The notes under the pieces are model-generated. The model was not told the DNA's origin. It worked only from the letters and a program-made list of their open reading frames with translations, and did no database searches. A stretch of 64,000 bases of DNA from Pseudomonas sp. A-RE-19. GTDB lineage: Bacteria > Pseudomonadota > Gammaproteobacteria > Pseudomonadales > Pseudomonadaceae. The stretch covers positions 1-64,000 of the forward strand of contig NZ_JAHBDQ010000017.1 in assembly GCF_019956555.1 (NCBI RefSeq). The letters are read 5' to 3'. Both the position numbers and the translations under genes were made by a program. This document shows, one piece after another, positions 25,201 through 34,514 of this stretch (positions are counted from its first letter, which is position 1; the number at the start of each line of letters is the position of its first letter).

Positions 25201-26337
25201 ATGACCAAGCAGTTCGACATCTCAGCGACACAGACCTTCGAGCACCCAGGGCCGAACCAGGCTGTCACGCCCCCAAAGAAGCCGTTCAAAGAGAAATTGC
25301 GGCCACTCCTTATGGTGGGTGTTCCGCTCCTCTTTACTGCGGTTGGGTACGCACACTATGTGGCGGGCGAGCCCTATGTTTCGACCGATAACGCCTACGC
25401 CCGGGTGGCGAAGGCATCGATCAACGCGCGCATTTCCGGACAAGTCGTCGAAATCGCGGTCGAGGATAATCAGCCTGTTCGCAAGGGGCAGGTTCTGTTT
25501 CGGGTCAACCCGGAGCCGTTCCAGATCGCGGTTAACCGTGCAGAAGCACAGTTGAGCGTCGCGCGGCTTCGCATCGATGGGCTCAAGGCAAGCTACCGGC
25601 AGCAGCAGGCTGAACTGCAATCGGCCAAAGAGTCGGCCGATTTCGACCAAAGGGAGTTTGCCCGCAAGAAAGCGCTGGTCGCCAGTGAGTTTGTCTCGCG
25701 CGCCATTTACGAGCGTGCAGACACAGACCTTAAAGTTGCCCGGCAACGAATAGCATCGGTCGAACAGCAGATCGCCAGTACGGTCGTTGCCTTGAACGGT
25801 AATCCCGACATCGAAGCCGATAAACATCCGACGGTTCGTGAGGCCAAGGCTCAGCTCGACGAGGCTCAGCTTTATTTCTCGTACACGACGGTGTATGCGC
25901 CGGACGATGGCATCGTGACCAAGGTCGACGATTTGCAGGTGGGCAACTACCTCAACAGCGGTGCGCCAGCCTTCGCTCTGCTGTCTGATCGGCAGATTTG
26001 GGTTGAGGCCAACTTCCGCGAAACGGAGGTGACCCACATGCATCCTGGCCAGGAAGCGACCGTCAGTATCGACACTTATCCTGATCACGTATTCAAAGCC
26101 CACGTGACCAGCATGAGCCCGGGTGCCGGATCGGACTTCGCACTGCTGCCGCCCGAAAATGCGACTGGTAACTGGGTCAAGGTCGTCCAGCGGGTACCGG
26201 TTCGCCTCGAGCTCGATGAGGTGGATGCTGCTCTGCCTGTTTTCTCGGGTACCAGTGCGACGGTCAGGGTCGATACCGGGTATCGCACGCCGTGGTGGCA
26301 TCCGCTCAAGGCGCTGTTGACCGCAGGTAACTTCTGA
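25201..26337 (+). CDS. emrA: Membrane fusion protein of a tripartite efflux pump (EmrA/HlyD type)
   Basis: A 378-aa periplasmic adaptor. A short cytoplasmic N-terminus, one membrane anchor near residues 36-56 (LLMVGVPLLFTAVGYAHYVA), then the biotinyl-lipoyl-like start YVSTDNAYARVAKASINARISG, a coiled-coil hairpin (near 115-215), and the beta-barrel region with WVEANFRETEVTHMHPGQEA, a classic EmrA signature. Start at 25201; the upstream extension lacks coding character. The stop overlaps the emrB start by one base. Confidence 0.92.
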   Translation: MTKQFDISATQTFEHPGPNQAVTPPKKPFKEKLRPLLMVGVPLLFTAVGYAHYVAGEPYVSTDNAYARVAKASINARISGQVVEIAVEDNQPVRKGQVLFRVNPEPFQIAVNRAEAQLSVARLRIDGLKASYRQQQAELQSAKESADFDQREFARKKALVASEFVSRAIYERADTDLKVARQRIASVEQQIASTVVALNGNPDIEADKHPTVREAKAQLDEAQLYFSYTTVYAPDDGIVTKVDDLQVGNYLNSGAPAFALLSDRQIWVEANFRETEVTHMHPGQEATVSIDTYPDHVFKAHVTSMSPGAGSDFALLPPENATGNWVKVVQRVPVRLELDEVDAALPVFSGTSATVRVDTGYRTPWWHPLKALLTAGNF

Positions 26338-27830
26338 TGAACGCCAACGCTGCTGGAACCCCGGGAGCGGAGGGTGCGCGTACGCTGAGGTACGCCGCGC
26401 TGTTCGTGGCCTATATGCAGTCTGCGAACCTGCCTCTGCCGAATTCGGTACTCAGGTTTATTCAGGGCAGTTTGTCGATGACCGACGATCAAGCGGGTTG
26501 GGTATTTACCTCGTACCTCGCTGCGAGCGCCATCACCCTGCCGATTGCGCAGTGGCTCGCCGGGCGCTATGGCTTGAAGCTTGTTTATCAAGCGGCACTG
26601 GCATTCTTTGTCCTTGGCTTGCTGCTCGCTACACAGGCAACGACCCCGCTGGAGTTCGTAGGTGCGCGCATTATTCAAGGTGCGGCGAGTGGCGTGCTGG
26701 CGCCTCTCTCGATGGCGATTGCCATGGAGACATTGCCACCTGCGCGGCGTGGAACATTGGGTTCGGTGTTCACCGCCATTGTGCTCTTTGGCATCGCCAG
26801 CGCCCCGAGCATCGGTGGTTGGGTCAGCGAGCATTATGGATGGCGCTCGATGTTCGACATCAGCCTTGCGCCGTCGGCGTTTGTCTTCCTCGTAGTGACG
26901 CTGTTGCTTGCCGAGAAAAAGGCCGAGAAAAGTCCTCCTTTTGACTTCTTCGGTGTCGGCACCTTCACGCTGGGAATGATCGGGTTGCAGATGCTCCTCG
27001 ACCGCGGTGAACGCCTGGACTGGTTTGCCTCGCCCGAGATCTGGCTGGAAGCGGTCGCCTGTGCCGTGGGTCTCTACCTGTTCGTTGTGCATGTGCTGAC
27101 CGCGAAGGTGCATTTTCTCAACAAGAGCTTGTTCAGAGACCGCAACTTCGTGCTGTCGACGATCATCTTTTTCGCACTCGGTTTCGTGCTGTTGCCGACG
27201 ATGGCACTGACGTCCCCGATGCTGGATGAAATTCTCGGCTACCCACCTGCCACCACGGGCTACATGACGATACCGCGAGGTGTGGGACTGGTAGGTGCAT
27301 TCCTCCTGATGGGCCGTGTTCCCGCGCGTATCGACTCGCGACTCTTCGTTGCGGCGGGCGTGGCGCTGGTGGTGTATGCCAACTGGCTGATGGTCGGCTA
27401 TTCGCCGTTGATGGACGGGTGGCCCGTGGCGGTGGCCGGTGCACTCCAGGGGATTGGCCTGGGTGTGTTGATGCCGGCGATCAGTAAGGTGGCGTTCAGC
27501 ACGCTTGATCCCAGGTTCCGCCCGGAAGGCACCGGGTTTTTCAATCTGGCCCGTGTTTACGGAAGCACCATCGGCGTTGCGGTCGTGCAAATTTTCTTCT
27601 TCAACAATACGCAAGCGATGCACATGGCGCTGGGCAGCCATCTGACGCCGTATCGCGCCGCCGGGCATGCCGTGCCGACGTCCCTGCAAGCACTGGCGGG
27701 ACTCAACGAAATGATCACCGGCCAGGCCGCTTTTATCGCAGTGATCGACCAGTTCAAGGTTCTGATGGTGGCGATGCTGGTGGTGAGTCCACTGGTTGTT
27801 TTTCTTCGCAAGCCCGTTCCGGCCAATTAG
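26337..27830 (+). CDS. emrB: Multidrug efflux MFS transporter, DHA2 family (EmrB type)
   Basis: A 497-aa MFS protein with about 14 spans, typical of DHA2. VFTSYLAASAITLPIAQWLAGRYGLK contains motif A-like residues; motif C-like GIASAPSIGGWVSE is near 155-168. The partner EmrA gene precedes with a 1-base overlap and a TolC-like gene follows. Together they would carry hydrophobic compounds across both membranes. The substrate is not deducible. The N-terminus is unusually short and Ala/Gly-rich before span 1. Confidence 0.92.
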   Translation: MNANAAGTPGAEGARTLRYAALFVAYMQSANLPLPNSVLRFIQGSLSMTDDQAGWVFTSYLAASAITLPIAQWLAGRYGLKLVYQAALAFFVLGLLLATQATTPLEFVGARIIQGAASGVLAPLSMAIAMETLPPARRGTLGSVFTAIVLFGIASAPSIGGWVSEHYGWRSMFDISLAPSAFVFLVVTLLLAEKKAEKSPPFDFFGVGTFTLGMIGLQMLLDRGERLDWFASPEIWLEAVACAVGLYLFVVHVLTAKVHFLNKSLFRDRNFVLSTIIFFALGFVLLPTMALTSPMLDEILGYPPATTGYMTIPRGVGLVGAFLLMGRVPARIDSRLFVAAGVALVVYANWLMVGYSPLMDGWPVAVAGALQGIGLGVLMPAISKVAFSTLDPRFRPEGTGFFNLARVYGSTIGVAVVQIFFFNNTQAMHMALGSHLTPYRAAGHAVPTSLQALAGLNEMITGQAAFIAVIDQFKVLMVAMLVVSPLVVFLRKPVPAN

Positions 27831-27849
27831 TTTTCGTGGAGTGTGCCAA

Positions 27850-29340
27850 ATGAAATCCAATGCGCTTGTATTCTTCAGACAGCTGTTCCAATCGAAGGCC
27901 GGTATGGTGTCGGCGCTGATGTTCCTGTCCGCCTGCACCGTCGGCCCTGACTTTAAAACGCCCGCGGCAAGCTCGTCGCAGCACTATGACCAACAGGCCG
28001 AGCAGCGTCTCGGCCAGAGCGGCAACAAGCCTGGTGAGCAACACATTGACCTCGGCAAGAAGGTCAACGGTGACTGGTGGTCTGCCTTTCGCTCGCGCAA
28101 GCTCGATGAGGTTGTACGTCGGGCAATCGACGGCAATCTTGAGCTCGTGGCTGCGGATGCCACGATCCGGCAAGCGGCGTCCTCGGTCGCTGCGGCGGAG
28201 GGTGCGTTTTATCCGCAGGTCGATTTTGGCGCTCAGGCTGGACGCCAACGTACACACAACACGCCCGAGCCATCCGTCTCCAATTTCTATGCGATTGGGC
28301 CACGGGTCGGCTTCGACCTTGACGCTTTCGGCGGTAACAAGCGACGGGTCGAACAGCAGCAAGCGTTTACGGATCTTCAGAAACATCGATACGAAGCGGC
28401 GTACCTGACCCTGACCGGCGATGTCGCCAGCCAGGCGTTGTTGGTTGCCTCTGCAAACGCGCAGATGCAAGCCGTCGAGAAGCTGCTCGCCAATGACGCA
28501 AAGAACCTCGAACTCGTGCGGATGGCGCACGCCAATGGCAGCACCACGCAGATCGATGTTTCGCTGGCCGAGACGCGCCTCGCTCAGGACCGCACGCTGT
28601 TGCCACCCCTGGCTCAGCAGCGTGATTCGGCGCGTCATGCTTTGTCGATTCTGACGGGCAAAGGCCCTGGCGACTGGATCGCGCCTGAGTTCGATCTTGC
28701 CGAGTTTGTATTGCCGGCAAACGTGCCAGTCAGTCTGCCTTCTGAAATGGCCCACGATCGGCCGGATGTGCTGCAAGCAGAGGCTGAACTGCACATGGCG
28801 AGTGCCGCCGTGGGAGTAGCCACAGCGAACCTCTATCCCCATGTAACGCTGTCCGCGTCTCTCGCCCAGGCCGCTTCCGGTAATGGCGGTGCCGCACTTT
28901 GGGGCTTCGCTGCGGGGCTGGCGGGTCCGATCTTCGATGGCGGCACACTCAAAGCTGAACGTCAGGCCGCAGTCGACGGCTACAAGGCAACGCTTGCTGG
29001 CTACCAGCAGACCGTTATCAATTCGTTCGGTCAGGTCGCAGACACGTTGCAGGCAATCAATCATGACGCCGAGGCAAACCTGGCGCAGGAGGACGCGTTA
29101 CGAGCGGCCGAAACGAGTTTTCGGTTGAACCAGCAAGCCTACGCGCAAGGCGAGAACAGCATTCTCCAGGTGCTGGAAGCGGAACGTGCCTATGAGCAGG
29201 CGTTGCTGGGTCAAATCAGAGTGAAGACGGCGCAGTATCTCGACACGGTGCGGCTGTATGTGGCACTCGGCGGTAATTCCATTGGCGTTTTTGAGCAACG
29301 AGTTGCCAGTCGCGAAGAACAGAAACCTTCGTATCAATAG
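27850..29340 (+). CDS. Outer-membrane efflux lipoprotein (NodT/OprM family)
   Basis: A 496-aa TolC-family channel. Lipobox FLSAC (Cys29) followed by TVGPDFKTP, the NodT-family start. Two OEP repeats of long helices: first near 85-270 (WWSAFRSRKLDEVVRRAIDGNLEL, VGFDLDAFGG), second near 290-480 (ERPD-like MAHDRPDVLQAEAELHMASA, GFAAGLAGPIFDGG). Start at 27850 with GGAG upstream. It completes the EmrAB-type pump. Confidence 0.92.
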   Translation: MKSNALVFFRQLFQSKAGMVSALMFLSACTVGPDFKTPAASSSQHYDQQAEQRLGQSGNKPGEQHIDLGKKVNGDWWSAFRSRKLDEVVRRAIDGNLELVAADATIRQAASSVAAAEGAFYPQVDFGAQAGRQRTHNTPEPSVSNFYAIGPRVGFDLDAFGGNKRRVEQQQAFTDLQKHRYEAAYLTLTGDVASQALLVASANAQMQAVEKLLANDAKNLELVRMAHANGSTTQIDVSLAETRLAQDRTLLPPLAQQRDSARHALSILTGKGPGDWIAPEFDLAEFVLPANVPVSLPSEMAHDRPDVLQAEAELHMASAAVGVATANLYPHVTLSASLAQAASGNGGAALWGFAAGLAGPIFDGGTLKAERQAAVDGYKATLAGYQQTVINSFGQVADTLQAINHDAEANLAQEDALRAAETSFRLNQQAYAQGENSILQVLEAERAYEQALLGQIRVKTAQYLDTVRLYVALGGNSIGVFEQRVASREEQKPSYQ

Positions 29341-29363
29341 AGCCAGACATTGGAGTAAACGAT

Positions 29364-30314
29364 ATGCCTTACGAATCATTTCACGATTCACTTCGCGATA
29401 CCCGATTCCCTTTAATACATGGGGCAGGTGAGATGCCGGCCGTTGGATTCGGCACCTTGTTCCGGGACCTGAGCGTCACGATGCAAGCGGTTAAGGAGGC
29501 GCTGGGAGCGGGCTTTCGCCATTTCGACTGTGCAGAACGCTATCGAAATGAGGAAGAGGTTGGCGTTGCCATAAGAGAAGTTCTGGAGGCAGGCAAGATA
29601 CGGCGAGAGGACGTGTTCATTACGACGAAACTATGGAATACCAACCATCGTCCCGAGCGGGTCAGGCCGGCGTTCGAAGCAAGCTGTCGACGACTTCAAG
29701 TTGATTACATCGATTGCTATTTGATTCATACCCCCTTTGCCTTCCAGCCTGGCGATAACCAGGACCCAAGAGACGAGCAGGGGCAAGTCATCTACGACTC
29801 GGGCGTGACATTAATGGAGACTTGGAGGGCGCTTGAGCGCCTGGTGGATGAAGGCCGGTGCAAGTCCATCGGCTTGTCTGATATCACGTTGGAGACTTTA
29901 AAAGAGATTGTGGCTGTAGCCCGGATAAAACCTGCCGTGGTGCAGGTCGAATCCCATCCTTATTTACCTGAATGGGAACTGCTTGAGTTTTGTCAGCAGC
30001 ATGGGATTATCCTCCTTGCGTTCGCGCCACTCGGGCACGGCATGGAACCGAACGTGCTGGAAGACTCCGTGATTACCGGGGTCGCCAAGCGCTTGCAGAA
30101 GACTCCGGCTCAAGTTGCATTGGCCTGGTCTGTACAGCGAGGCGTCGCTTTCCTGACCACTTCTGCGACGCCGGGCCACATCAAGGAAAACTTTGATATT
30201 TCGACTCTGCCTCAAAGGGCCATGCATGAAATCAAGGACGATATTACGACCCGGGTGCGATTCAACTCGGTAGTGGAAACCGGCGTACCTGGATTTATTC
30301 CGCGAAAGAAGTGA
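29364..30314 (+). CDS. Aldo/keto reductase
   Basis: A 316-aa (beta/alpha)8 NADPH oxidoreductase. Catalytic tetrad visible: Asp55 and Tyr60 (FRHFDCAERYRNEEEVG), Lys89 (FITTKLW), His122 (YLIHTPF). The C-terminal cofactor loop TSATPGHIKENFD has an altered IPKS-type motif. Twenty-three bp after the efflux channel with GGAG 8 nt before ATG, so probably in the same operon. It may reduce a toxic aldehyde or the compound that induces the pump. Confidence 0.92.
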   Translation: MPYESFHDSLRDTRFPLIHGAGEMPAVGFGTLFRDLSVTMQAVKEALGAGFRHFDCAERYRNEEEVGVAIREVLEAGKIRREDVFITTKLWNTNHRPERVRPAFEASCRRLQVDYIDCYLIHTPFAFQPGDNQDPRDEQGQVIYDSGVTLMETWRALERLVDEGRCKSIGLSDITLETLKEIVAVARIKPAVVQVESHPYLPEWELLEFCQQHGIILLAFAPLGHGMEPNVLEDSVITGVAKRLQKTPAQVALAWSVQRGVAFLTTSATPGHIKENFDISTLPQRAMHEIKDDITTRVRFNSVVETGVPGFIPRKK

Positions 30315-30396
30315 CCCATGACGAGGGGCGGTCTTATGCAAGGCCGCCCCTTTTATCCATCCCCCCTTGAGATGAAACGATGGACATTTTCAAACC

Positions 30397-31317
30397 ATGC
30401 GTTTTTTCATTGCTGTCGCTCAGAGCGGCAGCTTTACGGCGGCGGCTGAGATATTGGACACCACGACAACTAACGTTTCCAAAGCTGTTTCCAGTCTGGA
30501 GGCCAGGCTTCAGACGCGTCTGATCAACCGGACGACCCGACGCCTGGTGTTGACCGAAGCAGGTGCGCGTTATTTGCAACGATGCGAGAAGATTCTGGAC
30601 GAGGTACGTGAAGCCGATGAGGAAGCGGGTACCGCTCATACCCTGCCAGTTGGCAGGCTCAAGATTCATGCGATGGCAGCCATCGGCACTCATTACGTCA
30701 TCGATGCCATTGCCCGGTATCGGGAGATTCATCCCTCGGTCATGTTTGATTTGACACTGACCAATCGGCTACCTGACTTGCTCGAGGAAGGGTACGACAT
30801 GTCGATTGTTCTAGCGCGGGATCTATCCGATTCGGGGTTTGTCGCTCAGCGGCTCGGCATCACCTACAGCATTCTCTGCGCCTCGCCGGCGTACTTGAAG
30901 AAACGCGGAGTCCCCGATTCTCCAGGTTCCCTTGGTTCACATGATTGTTTGAGAATTGTTAATACGGTAATGCCCGTTAAAAACTGGGTATTCGAGGGGC
31001 CTGATGGTGTGGAGACCGTCAACATTCCATTGTCTCCCTTTCACGTCAATACGGCCGATGCCATGACCATCGCCATAAAAAACGGGATGGGCATCGGTAT
31101 TCAGCCTATTGCGTCTGCCGTCAGTGGCCTCAGGGAGGGCACATTGGTACGTGTATTGCCAGAGTATCATTTTGAGGGATTTAATTTATTTGCAATATAC
31201 CCATCACGAAAGTTCGTGGATGCAAAAATCAAGACGTGGGTAGATTTTCTTAAAAGTTATATTCCAGAATTATTGGCGTGCGATGAAGAAATCGCAGCTT
31301 CAGCAAAGAAACTATAA
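30397..31317 (+). CDS. LysR family transcriptional regulator, 5' end apparently frameshifted
   Basis: A 306-aa frame from ATG 30397 beginning MRFFIAVAQSGSFTAAAEIL, the LysR helix-turn-helix, with a normal substrate-binding half. There is no ribosome site before this ATG. Seventeen bases earlier an ATG at 30380, 6 nt after GAGATG, encodes MDIFKP, the usual LysR N-terminus, but in another frame. One base missing between codons 5 and 7 explains it. Either translation restarts internally or the gene is impaired. Confidence 0.8.
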   Translation: MRFFIAVAQSGSFTAAAEILDTTTTNVSKAVSSLEARLQTRLINRTTRRLVLTEAGARYLQRCEKILDEVREADEEAGTAHTLPVGRLKIHAMAAIGTHYVIDAIARYREIHPSVMFDLTLTNRLPDLLEEGYDMSIVLARDLSDSGFVAQRLGITYSILCASPAYLKKRGVPDSPGSLGSHDCLRIVNTVMPVKNWVFEGPDGVETVNIPLSPFHVNTADAMTIAIKNGMGIGIQPIASAVSGLREGTLVRVLPEYHFEGFNLFAIYPSRKFVDAKIKTWVDFLKSYIPELLACDEEIAASAKKL

Positions 31318-31378
31318 CAACGTTAGTAAGTGGGTGTTGCAGGTATGGAGTGTCGACCCTCCATCATCCACACAGCGT

Positions 31379-31651
31379 TCAACCGTTTGAACATCCAGTT
31401 CCCATGACTTGATACTGAAGGATATGTTGCTGGCCATGAGAGTCTTCATACGTCATTTGCGCTGGAACCGGCCCGCACTGGTCCGCAATGTCTGTAACGT
31501 TAATGACTTTTTTGATGTCAAGTTTCGTTTCGTAAGTATAGGTCTCAACAGGTATCGAGCGGGTCGCGGTAGTTGAATGGCTCTCGTCTGCAAATGCCTG
31601 TGCGCCTGCACTGCCAAGAGCAACAATAACTGCAATTTTTAAAATATTCAT
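31379..31651 (-). CDS. DUF2790 family secreted protein
   Basis: A 90-aa exported protein with signal peptide ending AQAFA. The mature part has VETYTYETKLDIKKVINVTDI then CGPVPAQMTYEDSHGQQHILQYQVMGTGC, the DUF2790 pattern with two conserved cysteines. Start at 31651 (ATG) preferred to the GTG at 31660, with GGTGA upstream. Pseudomonads carry several paralogues, often induced by metals or stress; the role is unknown. Confidence 0.85.
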   Translation of the reverse strand: MNILKIAVIVALGSAGAQAFADESHSTTATRSIPVETYTYETKLDIKKVINVTDIADQCGPVPAQMTYEDSHGQQHILQYQVMGTGCSNG

Positions 31652-32042
31652 TATCTTCACCGTATTGTCTAAGGTTTACGCTGCGTCCGAGATGATCGTA
31701 AAACTCACATCGAGTTTTCAGGTTTTTACCTCATGAGCTAGTTGATATTTAATCCATTTGCTCACTGGGTAGAGACGATGCTAAGTGTTTATCTCTGCCC
31801 CATATAGCGGCTCTCTGGACAAACACTGTTGACGGATTTCGCATGAATGGAGGGCTTCAAAAAACTGACGATTCATTTAGTGGGCGTTTGCAGCCAATCG
31901 CATCAGGGCCGTGCCAGGATGGCCAAGACCGTGCATCCCGAAGAACACAGAGAAGCCTGGTTCAGACTCAACCTGTCGCAACGCCGTGCTTGGACAACGA
32001 CTAGACTTTTTGCACTGACCCTCGTCTCCCAAGGAGGTTTCT
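31652..32042. other. Intergenic stretch without recognised gene
   Basis: AT-rich near the DUF2790 gene and richer in GC toward 32042. A 53-codon ORF (31843-32004) begins with MNGGLQKTDD but lacks a good ribosome site and family resemblance. No REP, terminator or clear promoter. It marks a composition step before the very GC-rich gene that follows. Confidence 0.4.
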
Positions 32043-33323
32043 GTGAGCGCCGCCGCCCTGTCCGAACTCGATGCCGCTCTGCCAGGTTTGGCCCGCAAGA
32101 TTCGCGTGCTGGATGCCCTGGCCTGGCCGGATGGGGTCGAGGAAGTATTCCTGACACGTTGGCGCACCGGGCATGCAGAACTGCCCAGGGTCGAGCTGCG
32201 CCCGCGCGAGCACGGCGCGGACATCGCCGCCCTGGAAGCCTTTACCGACCGCTGCGATGAGGGGCATCCGGCCGGGCGCTACCTCGCCATGACAGCGCGT
32301 AGCTATGCCACGGCCGGGCGCATGCTGGGTGCCATTGGCACACCCGCTTTCACTCAGTACTCGTCAGCGCTGTACCGGCGCCCGGACTTCTACTACCCAA
32401 GCCAGAAACTGAGCATGCTGGACGCGGCCAGTTTCTTCCTCAAGACCACCGACGCCCTGCTGGGCGGTGCCCGGATTCCACCGAGCCCGGCCGAGATCCC
32501 GGCCGAGGCCTTCGCCGCCTGGATGCAGCCGGAACTGGATGGCTTCTTCGGCCCGGGCCGGATCACGGTCGTGCTTGATCCCACCCTGGCCGCCAAGGCC
32601 ATCGCCGGGTCGAGCCGTATCCGCTTGCGTACCAGCGCCCTGTTCTCGGAACTCGACAAGAGCCAGTTATTGCAACATGAGGCCTTCGTGCATGTCGCCA
32701 CGGCACAAAACGGCGCGCTCCAGCCCAACCTGAAAAGCCTGGGTCTGGGAGCGCCACGCACCACCCAGACTCAGGAGGGCATCGCGACCCTGGCCGAGCT
32801 GTTCACCGGCAGCATGGACATCAACCGCCTGCGCCGCCTCGCCCTGCGCGTGCTCGCGGTCCAGCAGGCGCTGGATGGCGCCGATTTCATCCAGGTATTC
32901 GAAGGTTTTCTGGCGGCCGGTCAGTCGCAAGAGGAGTCCTTCCGCTCGACCCAACGGGTCTTCCGCGGCACCGACCTGCGCGGTGGTTCGGCGTTCACCA
33001 AGGATGCCGCCTACCTGACCGGTTTGCTCGGCGTCCATACCCTGCTGCGCATCGCAATCCGCGACAACCGGCCGGAACTGGTGGGCCATCTGTTTGCCGG
33101 GCGCCTCAGTCTGGGTGATACCGTCCTCCTGGCCCCGCTTTTCGAGTCCGGCTGGCTCCAGGGGCCGATTCATATCCCGGCCTGGGCCGCCGATCTGCGC
33201 CGGCTCGCCGCCAACCTGGCCTTCTCGGCCTTTATCTCCCAGATCAAACTGGATGTGCTCGATCTGGAGGTGCTCATGGCCTTCGCAGACGAGCATGAAG
33301 CCGATGCCAGTGCCTTGGCTTGA
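32043..33323 (+). CDS. QEGLA-motif / DUF1704 (MATCAP-like) putative metallopeptidase
   Basis: A 426-aa protein of the family named for flavohaemoglobin expression and a QEGLA motif; eukaryotic relatives include tyrosine carboxypeptidases (MATCAP). Putative zinc site: HEAFVH (His212, Glu213, His217), with QEGIA at 244-248 supplying a further ligand region. No signal peptide. It begins with GTG at 32043 after an excellent AAGGAGG. It is markedly more GC-rich and uniform in codon use than its surroundings, suggesting separate acquisition. The bacterial role is unknown. Confidence 0.85.
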   Translation: MSAAALSELDAALPGLARKIRVLDALAWPDGVEEVFLTRWRTGHAELPRVELRPREHGADIAALEAFTDRCDEGHPAGRYLAMTARSYATAGRMLGAIGTPAFTQYSSALYRRPDFYYPSQKLSMLDAASFFLKTTDALLGGARIPPSPAEIPAEAFAAWMQPELDGFFGPGRITVVLDPTLAAKAIAGSSRIRLRTSALFSELDKSQLLQHEAFVHVATAQNGALQPNLKSLGLGAPRTTQTQEGIATLAELFTGSMDINRLRRLALRVLAVQQALDGADFIQVFEGFLAAGQSQEESFRSTQRVFRGTDLRGGSAFTKDAAYLTGLLGVHTLLRIAIRDNRPELVGHLFAGRLSLGDTVLLAPLFESGWLQGPIHIPAWAADLRRLAANLAFSAFISQIKLDVLDLEVLMAFADEHEADASALA

Positions 33324-33453
33324 AGCTAAGGCGGCGTAATGACCTCCACCGCCCGCGGTGGACTTGTATACCGACGGGAAGGTGCTTTTGGCTATTTACA
33401 AAACAGGCAGGTGTGTCCGCTCCAGGCCGAACGCTACCCTCAGCCAACACTAT

Positions 33454-34377
33454 TCAGTCGAGCGAAGATTCCGGTTCGTCCAGATGATCGATGTGCTTGA
33501 AGCGCTCGACCAGAAAATCGATCAGGCTGCGCACTCGCGCCGACAGGTGCAATTGTTGCGGGTAAACGGCATAGACATCGGCGCGGGTCGGTGTCTGATC
33601 CTCCAGTACCAGGCGTAAGCGCCCACTGCGCACGTAACGGGCGATGTCCCATTCGGCTCGAAGCAGAATCCCGTAACCTTCCAGCGCCCAATTCAGGGCC
33701 ACTTCACCGTCGTTGCAGCCTAACGCGCCGCGCACTTTGATGTTTTGCGTGCGCCCGCCGTTGGTGAAGCTCCACACGCCGTAGGGCGTTTCGTTTTGTC
33801 TCAGGAAGATGCAGTTGTGTTGTTGTAAATCCGCCAAACGTTGCGGCACGCCATGCTTTTCCAGGTACAGCGGCGAGGCACATAGCAGGCGGCGATTAGA
33901 TGCGATCTTGCGTGCATGGAAGGCCGCGTCCGGCAGGGTGCCGAAACGAATGCCCAGGTCAAACCCGTGAGTCGCCAGGTCGAGCGGGTGATCGCTGATT
34001 TCCAGCTGTATTTCCACCTCCGGGTACTGCGCGAAGAATGCGCCCAATGCGGGGCCGATGTAGCGCCGACCGAAGCCCAGCGACGCGTTGACGCGAATCA
34101 GGCCTTTAGGGGTTGCCCGGCTGCTGCTGATCAACTGCTCGACCTCATCGATCTGCGTCAGGATGCGGGCGGCATGGGAAAAATACAGTTCACCTTCCGA
34201 GGTCAGGCTCATTGAGCGCGTGGTGCGGTTGACCAGACGGATGCCGAGTCGTGCTTCCAGCGCGGTCAGGCGTTTGCTCACCGCCGGCGGTGTGACGCCC
34301 AGCTCTCGAGCCGTCGCCGCGAGGCTGCCCTTGTTGGCCAGCAGGTAGAAAAAAGACAAATCCAGTGTCTGACTCAT
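33454..34377 (-). CDS. LysR family regulator of the D-malate/tartrate genes
   Basis: A 307-aa LysR protein. DNA-binding half: SFFYLLANKGSLAATARELGVTPPAVSKRLTALEARLGIRLVNRTTRSM (near residues 9-57). It is divergent from the tartrate/malate dehydrogenase gene, the layout of DmlR-DmlA in E. coli, where DmlR activates D-malate use. The shared 137-bp gap holds a pair of inverted ATGTAGTGA words. C-terminus is acidic. Confidence 0.9.
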   Translation of the reverse strand: MSQTLDLSFFYLLANKGSLAATARELGVTPPAVSKRLTALEARLGIRLVNRTTRSMSLTSEGELYFSHAARILTQIDEVEQLISSSRATPKGLIRVNASLGFGRRYIGPALGAFFAQYPEVEIQLEISDHPLDLATHGFDLGIRFGTLPDAAFHARKIASNRRLLCASPLYLEKHGVPQRLADLQQHNCIFLRQNETPYGVWSFTNGGRTQNIKVRGALGCNDGEVALNWALEGYGILLRAEWDIARYVRSGRLRLVLEDQTPTRADVYAVYPQQLHLSARVRSLIDFLVERFKHIDHLDEPESSLD

Positions 34378-34396
34378 TGGTAACTCAAATTCATCT

Positions 34397-34439
34397 ATGT
34401 AGTGATTTGGAGTAACTCACGCTCATTTGCTCACTACAT
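34397..34439. promoter_or_regulatory. Inverted repeat in the LysR/dehydrogenase divergent promoter
   Basis: ATGTAGTGA (34397-34405) and its exact complement TCACTACAT (34431-34439) flank a smaller palindrome GAGTAACTC (34410-34418). Paired dyads in a divergent promoter are the usual layout for LysR recognition and activation sites. Confidence 0.5.
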
Positions 34440-34514
34440 ATACTCCGCTCACACCCTGATTGAACACCCCCGTTCGACAGGCACAACAAGAACGTGACGA
34501 GAGTGGAGTTAACG

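Noticed and set aside
26085..27938. 617-codon leftward ORF antisense to the EmrB gene
   Set aside because: Composition is His/Arg/Gln-rich without a family pattern, and it lies opposite a convincing MFS gene; a typical GC-rich shadow.
27754..29064. 436-codon leftward ORF antisense to the NodT gene
   Set aside because: Shadow of the coding strand; no ribosome site, no domains, and it overlaps two confident genes.
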